Under the pieces are notes generated by a model. It was not told the origin of the DNA and did no database searches. It was given only the letters and a program-made list of their open reading frames with translations. A DNA stretch of 64,000 nt from Dermatemys mawii (Eukaryota; Chordata; Testudines; Dermatemydidae), in NCBI GenBank assembly GCA_007922305.1, contig ML677335.1, positions 34,758,945-34,822,944 of the forward strand, given 5' to 3'. A program made the position numbers and the translations under genes. Position 1 is the stretch's first letter. Every line of letters begins with the position of its first letter. Below are positions 11,388 to 24,047 of the stretch, in pieces.

Positions 11388-11759
11388 TACTGAGTGGACT
11401 TGTAGGCTCTGAAGTTTTACATTGTTGTTTTTGAGTGCAGTTATGTAACAAAAAAAATGTACATTTGTAAATTGCACTTTCATAATAAAGAGATTGCACT
11501 ACAGTACTTGTATAAGGTGAACAGAAAAATATTATTTCTTTTATCATTTACAGTATATTATTTTTATTACAAATATTTGCAAAGTGAGCACTGAGCACCA
11601 TATTCTGTGTTGTAATAGAAATCAACATATTTGAAAATGTAGAAAACATCCAAAAATATTTAATAAATTTCAATTGGTAATCAATTGTTAAACAGTTTGG
11701 TTAATTTTTTGAGTTAATCGTGTGAGTTAACAGTGATTAATCGACAGCCTTCAAATTTA

Positions 11760-12690
11760 TACATCAAAACCAACACTTTAGTTTCTACCTTGCACGTAAT
11801 ATGTTGCCTGTAAAGATCCAAAAGCACTGTTGTAATATGCTCACACCAGTATATACCCAATCACACTGAACTCTCCACTACCTTCAGTTTTGGAATAGAT
11901 TTAAGATGCAGCAACTTGTAGACCACACTGCTGTATCAATGAGGAGGTGATAAAGGCAATAGATGATGGCTAAAAAGTCAAAATCCATAATAAACAGTCA
12001 CAACCTCCATGTAACCAATGATATCCCAAGCTGATCTCTGGACCAGCTTAAGGCAGCAGAGTGGCACAAAGCAGTAGCACTGCTCCAGAATATCTGGCCA
12101 TTGGTCTTTTGTTGAAGTTACACTTTAGAATCCCTCTGGCTTCTTAAAGTCACCACCATGCTGGTTTTATGTAATTTAACCTAAAATTATCCAGGATTCT
12201 TTTTTCCTGCAAGAGGAATGAGCTGGATTCATCTCAAAGGAACCGCCCCCCCCCAAAAAAATCACATGCACAGAAAAAAGACATTTGAGTAAATCATACC
12301 CCTCAGCAGGACATTAAATGTTCCTCCAATTTTTGATGCAACAGAACACAGGGAACCCTCTTTATCAGCTTCTAGTCTATAATTTTAAGACTTAAAATAT
12401 TTAGTGCTTCTTTTATTTGGTATATTACATGACAGTTTGGTACAGCTCACCTCTTCAGGTTACACAGCCTGCTATGCTTGAAGGAAAGGTGGTCTGGATG
12501 AAAATCAATTTTTTTGCTTGCAGCCAAATTTACAGTAGTGAATAAAGCCAGCACATATTGACTTTTCTGGCAGACAGTTTAACGAAAAGAGAGCTCAGAA
12601 AAAGACTTTTCATATTAGTCAGAGCTGAACTGCTGAGTACAGCACATACAGTAGCAAGCAATCATTATCAGAATGAAACATAGTGCAGGC
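11760..12690. other. Unassigned non-coding DNA
   Basis: No gene or repeat end supported. It contains an A/C-rich tract near 12246 (gcccccccccaaaaaaatc). Confidence 0.4.
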
Positions 12691-12694
12691 AACT

Positions 12695-12840
12695 TGGAGA
12701 CATTAATTCTGCATCAGAATAGCATTTTCCTATTAACACTGTAAGTTTGTTGCTGCACCCAAGTGCATGTAAATCAGAAGTAACTCCATAGAAATCAGTG
12801 ATATTACTCCCGCTGGAAACTGGTGTGAGATCAGAATAAG
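12695..12840. repeat. Short palindromic repeat (MITE-like)
   Basis: It contains tgtaaatcagaagtaactcc followed by aaatcagtgatattactccc and actggtgtgagatcagaata. This is an imperfect palindrome built on the same TGTAAATCAGGAGTAACTCC-like arm as the copy at 590-668. Confidence 0.55.
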
Positions 12841-12844
12841 ACCC

Positions 12845-13480
12845 TGGGTCTTTCACTTTTCTCTGCATCAAAATGAGAGCTGTTATAACTGTGTAGAGAT
12901 AAAATTGTTATAAAAGTGCCTGAATCCTGCAGAAGGCAACATGGTTGAGGGTTTCACACATATTTCTTCAAAAGAGTGTATACTTAAAGTAAATATTACG
13001 TTTTGATCTAATGAACTCATTAAAAAAATTGTAACACACTCTCTCCATTGACAACACATTGATGTATAAGAATGGGTTATATACTGAAGATGCAGCATCT
13101 CAATAAAGTTACTAAAATTGAAAATCCAGCATCACCACTATAGATATTGGGTAATTGGCACAACTTTGCCATTATCTAACATTTTACATATTGGTCTCTG
13201 TATTGCATCTGAAGTGGAGAGTACTTTAAGATAATAAAGCAAAATTAAACAAAATGAAAATGAGTGATTGGATCTAAAAAAATATCATTTGTATACGATT
13301 TTAATACATCAAAAGCCTTTTAATGTTTTACTTATGAAAAGCAATTACCAACTTGCAAGCAATATCACAAAAAACTTAGTAAGACAAGTTTTACTTGCCT
13401 AGGAATCTCCACAAAGTCATAACAGAATGTATGGCATGAGGGAAGTAGTTCAGCAAAAATTGGAGAAGAGATGACTGGAG
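12845..13480. other. Unassigned AT-rich non-coding DNA
   Basis: Nothing recognisable. Short open frames only. Confidence 0.4.
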
Positions 13481-13485
13481 CCTGA

Positions 13486-14400
13486 CTAGTGCATTATAAG
13501 AACTTTTCTTGGGCAAAGGAGTCCTATCATTGAGGCCCAGAGGTGGTTTTGACCTTGCAATGGTTGCTCCTTACAACATAGGTGGCTCAGAAGCTGCTTT
13601 GTCATATGCTCTGGCAACCTTACCCTAGACGAGGCTGGTGATTGAGACAGCGGAATGGAAGACACTCCAGGGATTCCAAAATGGCCACTGAGGGAGAACA
13701 TAAGGTATGGGATCCAGTAAGAACAGAACCACCAGCACTGTGAATTGGTGTCAGGAAAGATCTCAGTCATCGCCTTGTTACTGGCTGGGGTCGGTACCCA
13801 AGATGACAGTTGTTCTTGTACTGAGATCGAATTTGATACTGAAATGGAGGCCAAAGCCTGTATCAGTGCCAACACAGTGGGCACTGATGCCGAAGAATAC
13901 CTTGACATACTTCTTAGCTGGTACTGGTCTCAGTACCACTAACAGTCTCTACATCAGAGCTGAGAAGACAGGTGGACCCAGTACTGCTGTAATAGCTGCA
14001 AAAACAATGGACTCCTGCACCACACGAGAGACCGGAACAGAAAAGTAAAGCTAACCCTCTGCTGCCTTCTAGGTCTGTGAGGTTGTCAGTACCCCCACTG
14101 CATCCATTTGTACCAGATTCAATGAGTATCCTGATGATGGTACTGGAGTTAACAGCACTAAACTGATATCCTTCCACCATGCTATCTGATTTAATGGCCA
14201 TTCTGGAGATGTACCAGAACTGACAGCACGGTACTGATATCCTCCTCCCACAGTACAAGGGAAACACTGGCCAAACTCTAATCTGAGTACCTTTCAAGAA
14301 GGACTTTGAAAGGAAGACCAACCCTTCTTGCTCCATAGAGGAGAGTCCAAATCCAAGGGTGTCAGAGACAGCCATACTTGCAAAATTCATATGGTTAATA
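13486..14400 (-). repeat. Unrecognised repetitive segment with long minus-strand open frames
   Basis: The minus strand stays open for 140 codons (13908-13486) and 158 codons (14390-13914). Short blocks recur, such as ggtactg, cagtacc and actgatatcctcc/tgatatccttcc. The encoded peptide is rich in Ser, Thr and Gly, with blocks such as SGHFGIPGVSSIPLSQSPAS, and matches no domain I can name. A gag-like region of an old retroelement (DIRS-like, for example) is possible but unproved. Composition is richer in G+C than the flanks. Confidence 0.35.
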
Positions 14401-15400
14401 GGGTGCTCACTTGAGGGCCTTAAGGCTGTGGCCGGGCATCATTGCCTGCTCCAGGAAGTGGTGTTTGATGCACAGATCTCTAGAAATCTGTGGTATTTTC
14501 TAGAAAAAGCAGGAGATATTGCACCTTTCCTTAATGTATGCCTCTCCGTATACAAGGCAGCGTGTATGCGGGTAACTATTTTGAATAGATACTGCACATA
14601 ATGGGCAGAGCTTAAAGCCTGGAAAGCACTGCATAACACCAAAAAATCTAACTTCTATTTTTACACTTACTTTAAAGTTATGTTTTAATACTTAACAGAT
14701 AACTACTTACTATTTACAGATAAGGTAAAAAGTTAAACTGGCTAAATATGTAGAAGAAAACTGAGGTAAACTGAATAGCGAGCTTTCACTCAGGCCATGG
14801 GTAGTGAGAAGGAATGGAGGGGGTTCAGGGTGGTGCGGTCCTTATATAGCCTCATGGTGGGTGGGAGGGCACAAGGAGGTGCAGGGTGTGTGCACCGCCC
14901 CAAAAGTACTGCTGCAGAAAATTCTGTGGTTCCAATGCACTGGGTGCACACAGATTTCTTACTTTTTTATATTTGCCATTGTTGATGTGTTGCATATTTT
15001 TGATGTATATATTAAAATAATTTGTGTGTGTGTGTGTAAAATAAATAAGCTACTCTTCATAACCACATAGGTCTACTTCATGTAACAAGCCACTAGCCGA
15101 CAAGATTTGAACCTGCCACCTTTAGAGCAGGAAAAAAAAAACAACCCATGATCCTATTGGTAGCTGCAGCAGATTTATTTACTCATTAACTACAAGGAAA
15201 CAAAGACCTACATTTTCTTAGCATGAGTTATGCAGACACAAAGCTTGAACAAATAGAAAGCTCCATGGAGAAGCAAATCCAGCAGCATGTATTTTACTGT
15301 CAGCAATTAAAGTATATTAGCAGAAAATCCATGTCTGCATGTATAAGAAAAATGAAAGGACCAGTACCAGGCCCTATGGGTCTATTGTTTCCCTAATCTC
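14401..15400. other. Unassigned non-coding DNA
   Basis: No gene supported. It includes a (TG)n tract at 15022-15037 and a short A run near 15131. Confidence 0.4.
15022..15037. repeat. (TG)n microsatellite
   Basis: About eight TG units following ataattt. Confidence 0.85.
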
Positions 15401-15401
15401 T

Positions 15402-15438
15402 TTTTCTCTCTCTCTCTCTCTGTTTTTTTTTTTTTTAA
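15402..15438. repeat. (TC)n microsatellite followed by a poly(T) run
   Basis: About ten TC units directly followed by gtttttttttttttttaag. A second, shorter (TC)n lies at about 15864-15878. Confidence 0.8.
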
Positions 15439-15439
15439 G

Positions 15440-18354
15440 TGTGCACATTTAGTTACAATATTAGAAAAGAATTACTCTTACATTTGTTTCATCAGTCTAG
15501 CATATGCTAGTCAATCAGAAACAACTCCACCTACAAACTGGTGTGCCAGCCTGCTAGGCATCTTCTATTTTATTTTTTAAATGACTTTATTAAACCAATT
15601 CTACAAATTCTCAGTCACAGAATGTTTTTAGGAAAATTAAAGATTTATCCTCCAGCTGAGAATTATTTACACTTATTTTGTCTTAGCAGGTGCTGCAGAC
15701 ACTAAAATCATGTTTGTATATTTTGACAAAATACATTAATGCAAACAGCATTTTGAAGGAAAATGTAAAGAACATGGAAACACAAAAATCGACACATGAC
15801 ACCAGCTTCTTTGATGTCAAATCTGCTCTAAAATGTTCCTATTTGCAGTCTCTGCAAATAATTCTCTCTCTCTCTCTGCTCCAGCAGTTAGCAACACTGA
15901 TCTTAAGATGCAATAAATGGGCTCCTATGGCCCTGAACTACTTCTCCTGGATGCAAATTTGCACTACATGGCCAGTAGTCATACATTCTGCAGTAAACTG
16001 AATTGCTCTCATCTTGATTCATCTACCACCGCTCTCACCATAGCTAACACTGCTAGGACTTTACTGCGTGACTTGTTACTGGTAGAGCTGGCTGAAAATT
16101 TTCCGAGAACAGTTTTCATTCTGAAAGTACTGATTCAGTGGAACCTAAACATCCCATGGGGATTTGTTGATTCCATTGAAATTCTTAAAGGAAACCAGGC
16201 AGACAGGCCAGACATAATAATGGGGCTATGATTATACCCTAATTGCATGATCAACTGTAAAAATTAAGTATAAGTTTATAAGATGTCACAGTAACTTATC
16301 AAAATTCATGTTGATGAGGAAAGAGATGAGAGGGAGACAGACTGAATTAGTCCAAACAAAAAGGCCTACTGGCATAACTCAAGGGCTGTGTTAAGATCAT
16401 GCTTAGTAAACAAGAGAAGTATTGAACAAGAAGTCAGAGAACCAGAATTGCTGTGTCAGAAACTAGGCTTAACTGGTGAACAAAATGATGAGAGGTGGGG
16501 CTATTCCACACACTGTTTCCATTGTGGGTTCTTAAAGAAAATCTCTGGGAATTAAAAATAGCCACTGGAGCAAACTTCCTCATCATAGGTGTTATTCACA
16601 TCATCTCCTGGGACCTTTGCTGTCCTGATCCTGAGAGATGTCCTGACTAGTTTGGGTCAGAGAGAGGGACAACATGGCATCGCTACCTCAGCTGGCTCTA
16701 GCTGAAACCTGACCATCACCTGGGATGAAATGGGATCAGACTTTAACAGCAGCAGGAAAGACTCCGTCCCATCTGAACTAACTTCTTTTGTCCCCAAAAG
16801 GACAGTTACCATAGAAGAGACTATCAAATGGGTTTTTTTTGTTGTTGTTTTTTAAAGACTCCTTCTAAAGACTCTCTTCAGCTAAAGGAAGAGAGAATAA
16901 GCAATGTTGTTAAAGTGAAAACCCTATTTCATACTTTACATTTCAAATGCTTTTAACTGTGTTTCCTTCTTTTCTGTATCTTTAATTAAAGGTTAAAAGA
17001 GTGTGCTTACCATGATACTTAACAGGCTGCGGTCTCTGTATGCTAAACCCCAGACTTTGTTTAACAGTTTCATGTCCAATAGTGATTGCATTATGTTAAC
17101 ACCTTTAGTCCATGTATTCCATCTAATTAATATAATAGTCACCCTCTGCGTCCCCTTCCCCAAGTTTCCCAGGCTCTCTAGCAGTCTGGCTGGCCAGCTT
17201 GCCAGCCTGGGCATTTTTGAGAAATTCAGTTTTGCTTCTCCCATTGCATTTATGACATTTCATTCCAAAAACTAATTATATAGCAGCTTATTCCCCTCAG
17301 TGCCAAACTCCCATGCAGACAGTGCATCTCCAGCACTTACTCTGCAGTGTCTCTCCCAATTTGAGACTGTGCCTTTTGCTGCATACTGCCACTATTGTAT
17401 TTCAGCATAAAATACAAGAATTTTGCCCCTCCCTCTGATTCAATATCAAAATCGTTTTACTTGGGATTCATTCATATGAAGTAATTGCTGACAGACTTCA
17501 AAAGAGACCAATTCAAAGTATTTAGATTTATTTACATTAAGGATACTAGTTCAAAGAGTTATTTCATTAACTGTTCTTGCAGAAAGTTTTCATTCGCTCT
17601 TAGAGGGAATGTTCCATAATAAATATTGCCATTCTGAACAATGCACCAAAAATGATTCATGGATGGAGGAGAGAGAATAAAGTGACTTTAATGTATCTTC
17701 TCTCAAAAATGCACAGATCATAGCAGTTAGGTGGGGATGACTACACTGGAGGATTGAAAGGATTTTTAAAAGGAAGATAATGCTACTAGTATTTAGGAAG
17801 TAATAAAAAAACAACAACTACTCAGTGTTGGTAGAGAACTACTGTATTTATGCACATCTTTATATGGGCCTATATTTCCCTGTCCAGTAGAGGGAGCAAA
17901 GGATCAGAGACCTAGAGAAATAGCTTGGGAATGGAAAGATGGAGAAGAGGCCCTGCTGTATGTTCCTGATTCAACCCTGAGCTTATCTAAGCTTCTCTAT
18001 CTTAAGTCATATACCTGAGGGTCAGCCTATTGTGAGGGAGCAGGAGCTACCTCTGTCCATAGCATGGTCATCTCTTATTCTGAAAGATACCAGGCAACAT
18101 CAGCCTATTCTGCTCCAACACCCCTGGGACAAACAAACGTCTCCCAAGGTAAGAAACATATAGGGAGGGAAAGGTTTAGGCTGGATTTGGCTAGTGTTAG
18201 TTTAGAATTACCTTTTTGTTAATAAAACCAGATTCTACAAGGAGTAACGTTCATTCTACAAGCATAGCCATATTCTTGAACTGAGTATGAAATATACCAT
18301 CTTGAAGTTACTCTGAAAACTGACTCCAGGGGTCATATATCCCATTATTCGGAT
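15440..18354. other. Unassigned non-coding DNA, possible decayed LTR pieces
   Basis: No host gene is seen. Segments at about 16560-16800 (cctgggacctttgctgtcct, gacaacatggcatcgctacc) and at 16940-17000 (gtttccttcttttctgtatc then aattaaaggttaaaagagtg), and the 18130-18240 stretch ending ttgttaataaaaccag, have the feel of worn LTR or leader sequence, but I cannot set ends. The 103- and 104-codon open frames near 15690-16231 overlap in different frames and show no domain. Confidence 0.35.
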
Positions 18355-18630
18355 ACAGCTATTGTTGCTAGTATTTATTTGTATTACGGTAACACCATTG
18401 ATGATGTTTTGTTCTACGTACCATAAATGCACATAGTATGAGACAGGCCCTACCCCAAAGAATTTGCAATCTAAATAGACAAGAGCAGAAAGGGGGTAGG
18501 AAGTGGAAAAAGATCCACAGAGAGGTGAAGTGACTCACCCAAGGTTACACAGCAGATGAGTGGAAGAGCAGGGAATACAAACCAGGTCTCCAGAGTTCCA
18601 GTCCAATATGCTAGACACTGCCTCTCATTA
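18355..18630 (-). repeat. MIR-type (CORE) SINE, nearly full length
   Basis: On the minus strand the body reads in from about 18630: agaggcagtgtctagcatat, ggtttgtattccctgctctt, and then aaccttgggtgagtcacttc, the classic GTGACCTTGGG.AAGTCACTT motif of MIR. It is followed by a tail with gattgcaaattctttggggt and a TAC..AAATAAATA end. MIR is a tRNA-derived SINE with a LINE-like tail. Confidence 0.65.
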
Positions 18631-19617
18631 AATCCTTTTATAATGTATATACATAGAAACAGTATTCCTTTCCCTATCTTTCCCGCTTTAAAATAATTTT
18701 CCAGTTCATTAGGATTTTTTTTAACTGCAATGATCCTTGGTCCAACATTTTCCAACTGTTTCCACTGAGCAACTAATCCAGTATTTCACAGTGGTTAGGG
18801 GAAGACTGAACTAGTTACATGAGACTCAGCACAAGACTCAGTCTAAAAGACAACAAGATAATGCATACAGCTGCAATACAACTAGAGAAAAAGGTCAGGC
18901 CTCTAGCTATATCTCGGAATGATGGGGTTGGCTTGTTAGTGTCCAAAGTTTATGATCTGCTGATCCTGTTAGATTCTTGTCTGCTTCCAGGAGTCCAGAC
19001 GTTGCCAAGTGTTGTTCTTATTGGCTTTTAGCAAGAAGATTTCATCCTTTCTATTGGGATATAGACATCAAGCCTATCTCATGCTCTGCTATATTGGACT
19101 ATACCTTGAAATCATTTGGAAATTGCAGATACTACAAGATATAAAGGTCCACCCATTACGTAACATTTCCCACCAGCACTATGTTGTGTTCCACAGCAAA
19201 GTTCAAGATGTAGAATTAAAAAGCTCTATTTAAAAGTGGTTTGGTCACTGACTACCTCTCCTTGTGTCATATCAGGGATGTTGCTATAATCTGAGACAGG
19301 ACGTTAGGTCCAGGAAGGTCTGTAGGCTTGTCTAAGGTGGATTTAATGTAGCTAAACCCTGTGCTTTTGAATGCGATCCTGGAGCATGAGATAGGCATAC
19401 TAGAAACATAAAGAAATAAACTTAGCTGGCTCATGCTGACTTTCTGCCAAACAACTCTTTTCCATATAAAGTTCTTCCTTGCAGATTAAGCAACCAAAAA
19501 TCAGAAATAACTGTCCCTCTGATTATAACATGATGAATGCATTGAATTGCATTATTTTGACTCAGAAAACAAAATAACTCTTGGCATGTCCTCTGTAACA
19601 GTATGTCATCTTTCATC
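18631..19617. other. Unassigned non-coding DNA
   Basis: Nothing supported. Confidence 0.4.
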
Positions 19618-19620
19618 TAA

Positions 19621-19693
19621 GGGTGAAATCCTGGCCCCCGTGAAGTAAATGGGAGTTTTGCCATCAACTGCAATGAAGCCAGTATTTCATCCC
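19621..19693. repeat. Short palindromic repeat (MITE-like)
   Basis: The left end gggtgaaatcctggcccccg and the right end caatgaagccagtatttcatcc are inverted partners around tgaagtaaatgggagttttg. It is one of the better preserved GAAGTCAATGG-type copies. Confidence 0.65.
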
Positions 19694-19699
19694 AGATAA

Positions 19700-21588
19700 C
19701 TGTCAAATTCCAAGAACCACAGAGTCTATGTGACGTCCTTATTGGCTATAACTATTTGTGCATTTGAATTTCCAATTTGACTTGAACAAAATGGGAGAGG
19801 AGTTGTTTATTTGTTTCCTCACAAAGTAAAAGAGAAGTTGTCAAGGGAGGTGGTAAAATGGAGTGAGAATCAGTAGAAAGTTGTGGGGTTTAGCTAGGAA
19901 TGAACTTCTAAAGGACAAAAGTAGTAATGTGAATTGCTGTTCTGAATTCTAACTTTAGTGGGTAATCTGCAGCAAGCATGATTTTCTGCCACTAAGTAAT
20001 AATTAAATTGGCCCTCACTGATTTCTGTCAACCGCATGAGGATGAGTTGAAAGAGCGTTAGGCACTAAATGCCATTGAACCTGTTTTATCCAAGTTTCCA
20101 AAAGAGTTTGCATTTTATTACTGTTCACAGAAAATGTGCTGCTTTATGCACACATACTTTTACAAAAGCACAACAGTATGACCTAACTATGATGCAGACA
20201 AGATCCAGTTATCTTTTCACTAACACTTTGAATTAAGAGAAAAATATAGTAAGCAGATTTACCACTAGTCACTGCTTTTTTCCTGTTTAACGATGTATAT
20301 TAATTATCTGAGAGTCTAGGTAATAAGCTTTATGTGCATTAGCTTCTTTAGTATCTTTGATTGTTTCAGGTGTCTTAAGGTTTTTTAAGCTCTTGGATTC
20401 AGCATCATACAAAAGCTCCACTTTAAGCAAAAAGAATTGCATGCTGTACAACCTGAGTGCAAAGGGAACTCACAGTAATATACTGTGGTATTAAAAATGG
20501 TATGTAGAATCTTCACGGGCTTATTTCTGCTATATATCCACTAATCATTGGTTTTGGAAAGCAATAAAAGTTTAGTGCTGCTTGATATACAAGGGAGTGA
20601 TATAAATTGTCTGTTTGTGAGAGTAGGAGAGGATAAGCCCAAATGATAGTAGGGCTAAAGTCTCTTTAATACTTTAATTTAATATCCCTAATAAAGTACT
20701 AGGCCCTTGCATTCATCTGTCTATATTGCAGCTCTCACACTGTGCAGTTACACCAGTTTTCCTCCATTTTGGGGGGAAGTATAACGATCTGCTCTTCATC
20801 AACTATGCTTGATGTATGAACCACATTCAGAAAAGTGCAATGGACTGAAAATATCAACAAAAAAGATTTTCTCCTTCTTCCCCTTCCTTGCTATTTGTTG
20901 CTAGCAAATATTACTCATTTGTCAGGCCAAAATTTGGTCCTTCATGCTCACTTGGGTTTTCTTTGAAGTCGCTTGGGAATGGGCACATTTATCAGAGGAA
21001 AACTTAGTTCTTCATGTGGACAGAACAAACAACTGGAAGAGGGAGAAGATGAAGTTAGATGTGTATGCTTTCAGAAACATGTTTCACTGTTTTGTGACTC
21101 AACACATTCCTTGGGCTTCTCTATCAGTATATACATCCATCTGTGGTGGTGAAATTATATATTAAGGGACACAGAAAATATGACTAAATGTCAAAGAACA
21201 ACTAATATGAGGATCACAAAACAACACTTTCTACCCAGTAGGAGCTTGTCTAGCTGTATAGTCCCACTTATTCTCAGATGTCTGAAGAGAGTCCCAGGTT
21301 TGACATTTCTCCTACAGTTTCTGTGTTGAGAAACTCTACACTTTCTTTTTGTCTATGCTGTAAGCAAATGTAATGAGAACCAATAATCAGCAACAGTACT
21401 CACAGGTTCTAAGCATAGAGCACTGATGCTATGAGACTGTTAACATCAGAAACATTAAATGCTGAAGTGTTCATGGCTCTAAGATGCCTCAGTAAGCCAT
21501 AACTACTATATGTATCCTTTCATTCAAATGCCTGCAGTATAATTCATATTAGTGGTGTTCAGATAAGGGAAAAGATACCAGTGTTTAG
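19700..21588. other. Unassigned AT-rich non-coding DNA
   Basis: No gene or repeat end that I can support. Confidence 0.4.
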
Positions 21589-21590
21589 TG

Positions 21591-22650
21591 AACATAAGAA
21601 AGGCCATACTGGGTCAGACCAAAGGTTCAGTTAGCCCAGTATCCTGTCTTCCGACAGTGGCCAATGCTAAATGCCTCAGAGGAAATTAACAGAGCAGGTA
21701 ATCATCAAGTGATCCATTCCATGTCGCCCCCTCCCAGCCTCCGGCAAACAGCGTAGGGACACCATCCCTACCCATCCTGGCTAATAGCCATTGATGAATT
21801 TATCCTTCTTGAATTTATCTAGTTCTTTTTTAACCCTGTTATAGTCTTGGCCTTCACAACATCCTCTGGCAACAAGTTCCATCTGCTGCCTATTAGTTTC
21901 ATTTGGTGACCCCTAGTTCATGTGTTCTGAGAAGGAGTAAATAACACATCCTTATTTACTGTCTTCACATCAGTCATTATTGTAGAGACCTCTATCATAT
22001 TCCTCCTTAGCTGTCTCTTTTCCAAGATGAAAAGTCCCAATCATAATAATCTCTCCTCATATGGAAGCTGGTCCATAGCCCTAATAATTTTTGTTGTCCT
22101 TTCCTGAACCTTTACTAATTCCTTTTTTGATATGAGGTAATCACATCTGCATGCAGTATTCAAGATGTAGGCATACCATGGATTTATATAGAGGCAATCT
22201 GATATTTTCCATCTTATCTATCCTTTTCTTAATGATTCCCAACATTGTTAGTTTTTTTGACTGCTGCTGCACATTGAGTGGATGTTTTCAGAGAACTATC
22301 CACAATGACACCAAGATCTCCCTCTTGAGTAGTTGCAACTATATAAAGTCCATAATTTTACATGGATAGTTGGGATTATGTTTTCCAATATGCGTTACTT
22401 TGCATTTATCAACATTTACTTTCATCTACCATTTTGTTGCCCAGTACCCACTTTTGTGAGGTCCCTTTGTAGCTCTTCATAGTCTTCCTGTGACTTACCT
22501 ATCTTGAGTAGTTTTATATATTCTGCAAATTTTGCCACCTCACTGTTTACCCCTTTTCCAGATCATTTATGAATATGCTGGACAGTATTTCTCCCAGTAC
22601 AGACCCCTGGGGGACACCACTATTTACTTCTCTCCATTCTAAAAACTGAA
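21591..22650 (-). mobile_element. CR1 LINE, 5'-truncated copy, minus strand
   Basis: The left edge aacataagaaaggccatact, followed by gggtcagaccaaaggttcag, is the reverse complement of the CR1 3' end. Further blocks run in the order expected for antisense CR1: cttcacaacatcctctggca, tttggtgacccctagttc, aagtcccaatcataataatc, catggatttatatagaggca, actatccacaatgacaccaa, then gtacagacccctgggggaca. The minus strand therefore carries the end of ORF2 and the 3' untranslated region. Many substitutions and a gap near 21880 show it is old and inactive. The right edge near 22650 is where the match fades. Confidence 0.85.
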
Positions 22651-23088
22651 GTTTAACAGAACAAGGGTGAATTGGAGGGACCAAGTTGGAATAAAAAGGT
22701 ACTTGTACCACTTACTGTACACTCTTCAGTGGATCAGTGGTTCCAAATATATGATAACTTGAGTTGAAAAGTGAAAAATAGTTATTGCGATCATAATAGA
22801 ACAGTACATGATGACTTATTTTATCTTCGCTCAAATAAGTTAAACAAAAAGAATAGAGAGTAGTCATTTGGCTAATAATTTTCTACACACATAAAGCAGA
22901 CATTCACCAGCCTCCAGAACATAGCTGATCTTAACCAGCCAACATCTTCAAAGAAGGTTGGCTGGTCAGTCACAATAATGTCAATAGGCTATAGCCATAG
23001 GTTATAGCCAAGATCAGAGGCTCATTATGCCAGGCTTTAAACATAACAGCTTGTAATCTCTTCAGGAAAGGTACTATGTAAATCAGTA
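22651..23088. other. Unassigned non-coding DNA
   Basis: Nothing supported beyond short chance open frames. Confidence 0.4.
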
Positions 23089-23089
23089 C

Positions 23090-23235
23090 TATGGAGAAAG
23101 GGTAGGAGGAAGGACATATCATTATCCCAATTTTACAGTTGGGTAATTGAGGGCCACAGAAACTAAATGACATGCCCAAGATCACATGGGAAATCTGCCT
23201 GAGTCCCAGTCCCACACCTGAACCACAAGATCATC
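23090..23235 (-). repeat. MIR-type SINE fragment
   Basis: The + strand reads cattatcccaattttacagt, then gaaactaaatgacatgccca and agatcacatggg. This is the reverse complement of the MIR body (TTAAGTGACTTGCCCAAGGTCACA pattern). Confidence 0.6.
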
Positions 23236-23239
23236 CTTC

Positions 23240-24045
23240 CTCTCTTGTTAAGAACATAATTTTAAGTGGTACTTTTAAAAAAAATGTTATTTTGCTTAAG
23301 CATTAAAGTGTGTCCTAGTGCTGCAGCAGTAGTACCAGTGAGACACGCTTTGACTGTAGTACCAGTATTTCTAAGCTTATACAGTTGAGACTTTCTGGGT
23401 TCCAGATGTGGACTGCGCTGGCATCGCCTCATTCTAGCTTACCCAAGACATTCACTATGGCACTTCAAAAGGCTGCATGACTTACATTTTAGTCAGAATA
23501 ACCTGCATCCCAGTCATAGTATAACTCATAAAGGACATATGGACTATTTCTTGTTAAGGTAATGGGGGAGCAAAGTGGGTTCAAGAGAGAGAGAGAATAT
23601 ATATACAGCTCCTGCTACCTTCTAGAATCTCTCCAGTTTGTACCTGTGACTCATATCAACCATTCAGCTCAGTCAGACTGCAGAAATTCAATGTAGTACA
23701 AAGCTTTGAAAACAACATTTGGAACAAGCTCTAAAATAGTGGGGATACTCCAATATGTACTGTAACATTTATTCAAATGAAAACCAACAAGTTCTACCAG
23801 TAACTAGTCTTTTGGCACAACTAATCTTTGCTTTGGAAGATTGAGTGTTGGAAAAGCAGCACAAGCCACTGAGCAGGTTTGAAATGTTTTGGCAACTGTG
23901 TGTTCCAACCTTATGGGATGTAGCTATTATTTGCACTTGTTTTTACCTCATCTCAACAAAAATGGTATTTTGAAAGGACTATAATATTTATTCCAAGACA
24001 TTTTTGCTGCAGTAGATTTACACAGATATCATCTTTCATCCTTAC
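23240..24045. other. Unassigned non-coding DNA
   Basis: No gene. It holds a short (GA)n tract near 23587 followed by atatatatac. Nothing else recognised. Confidence 0.4.
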
Positions 24046-24047
24046 AC

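Larger units (their letters stand above)
10151..11752 (-). mobile_element. Fold-back hAT DNA transposon, copy 1
   Basis: The left terminus is tagggctatcaagc and the right terminus reads cgacagccttc, an inverted partner (hAT-type CAGGGCTGTC ends). The flanks aaatgtat (10143-10150) and aaatttat (11753-11760) form an 8-bp target-site duplication with one mismatch, as expected for hAT. The two arms (about 10190-10640 and 11180-11700) are long inverted repeats, and a central part at 10790-11130 is single copy. The remaining transposase is the C-terminal part only. The same family occurs at 62114-63866. Confidence 0.8.

Noticed and set aside
13707..14048. 113-codon + frame
   Set aside because: No domain; it overlaps longer minus frames in a repetitive segment.
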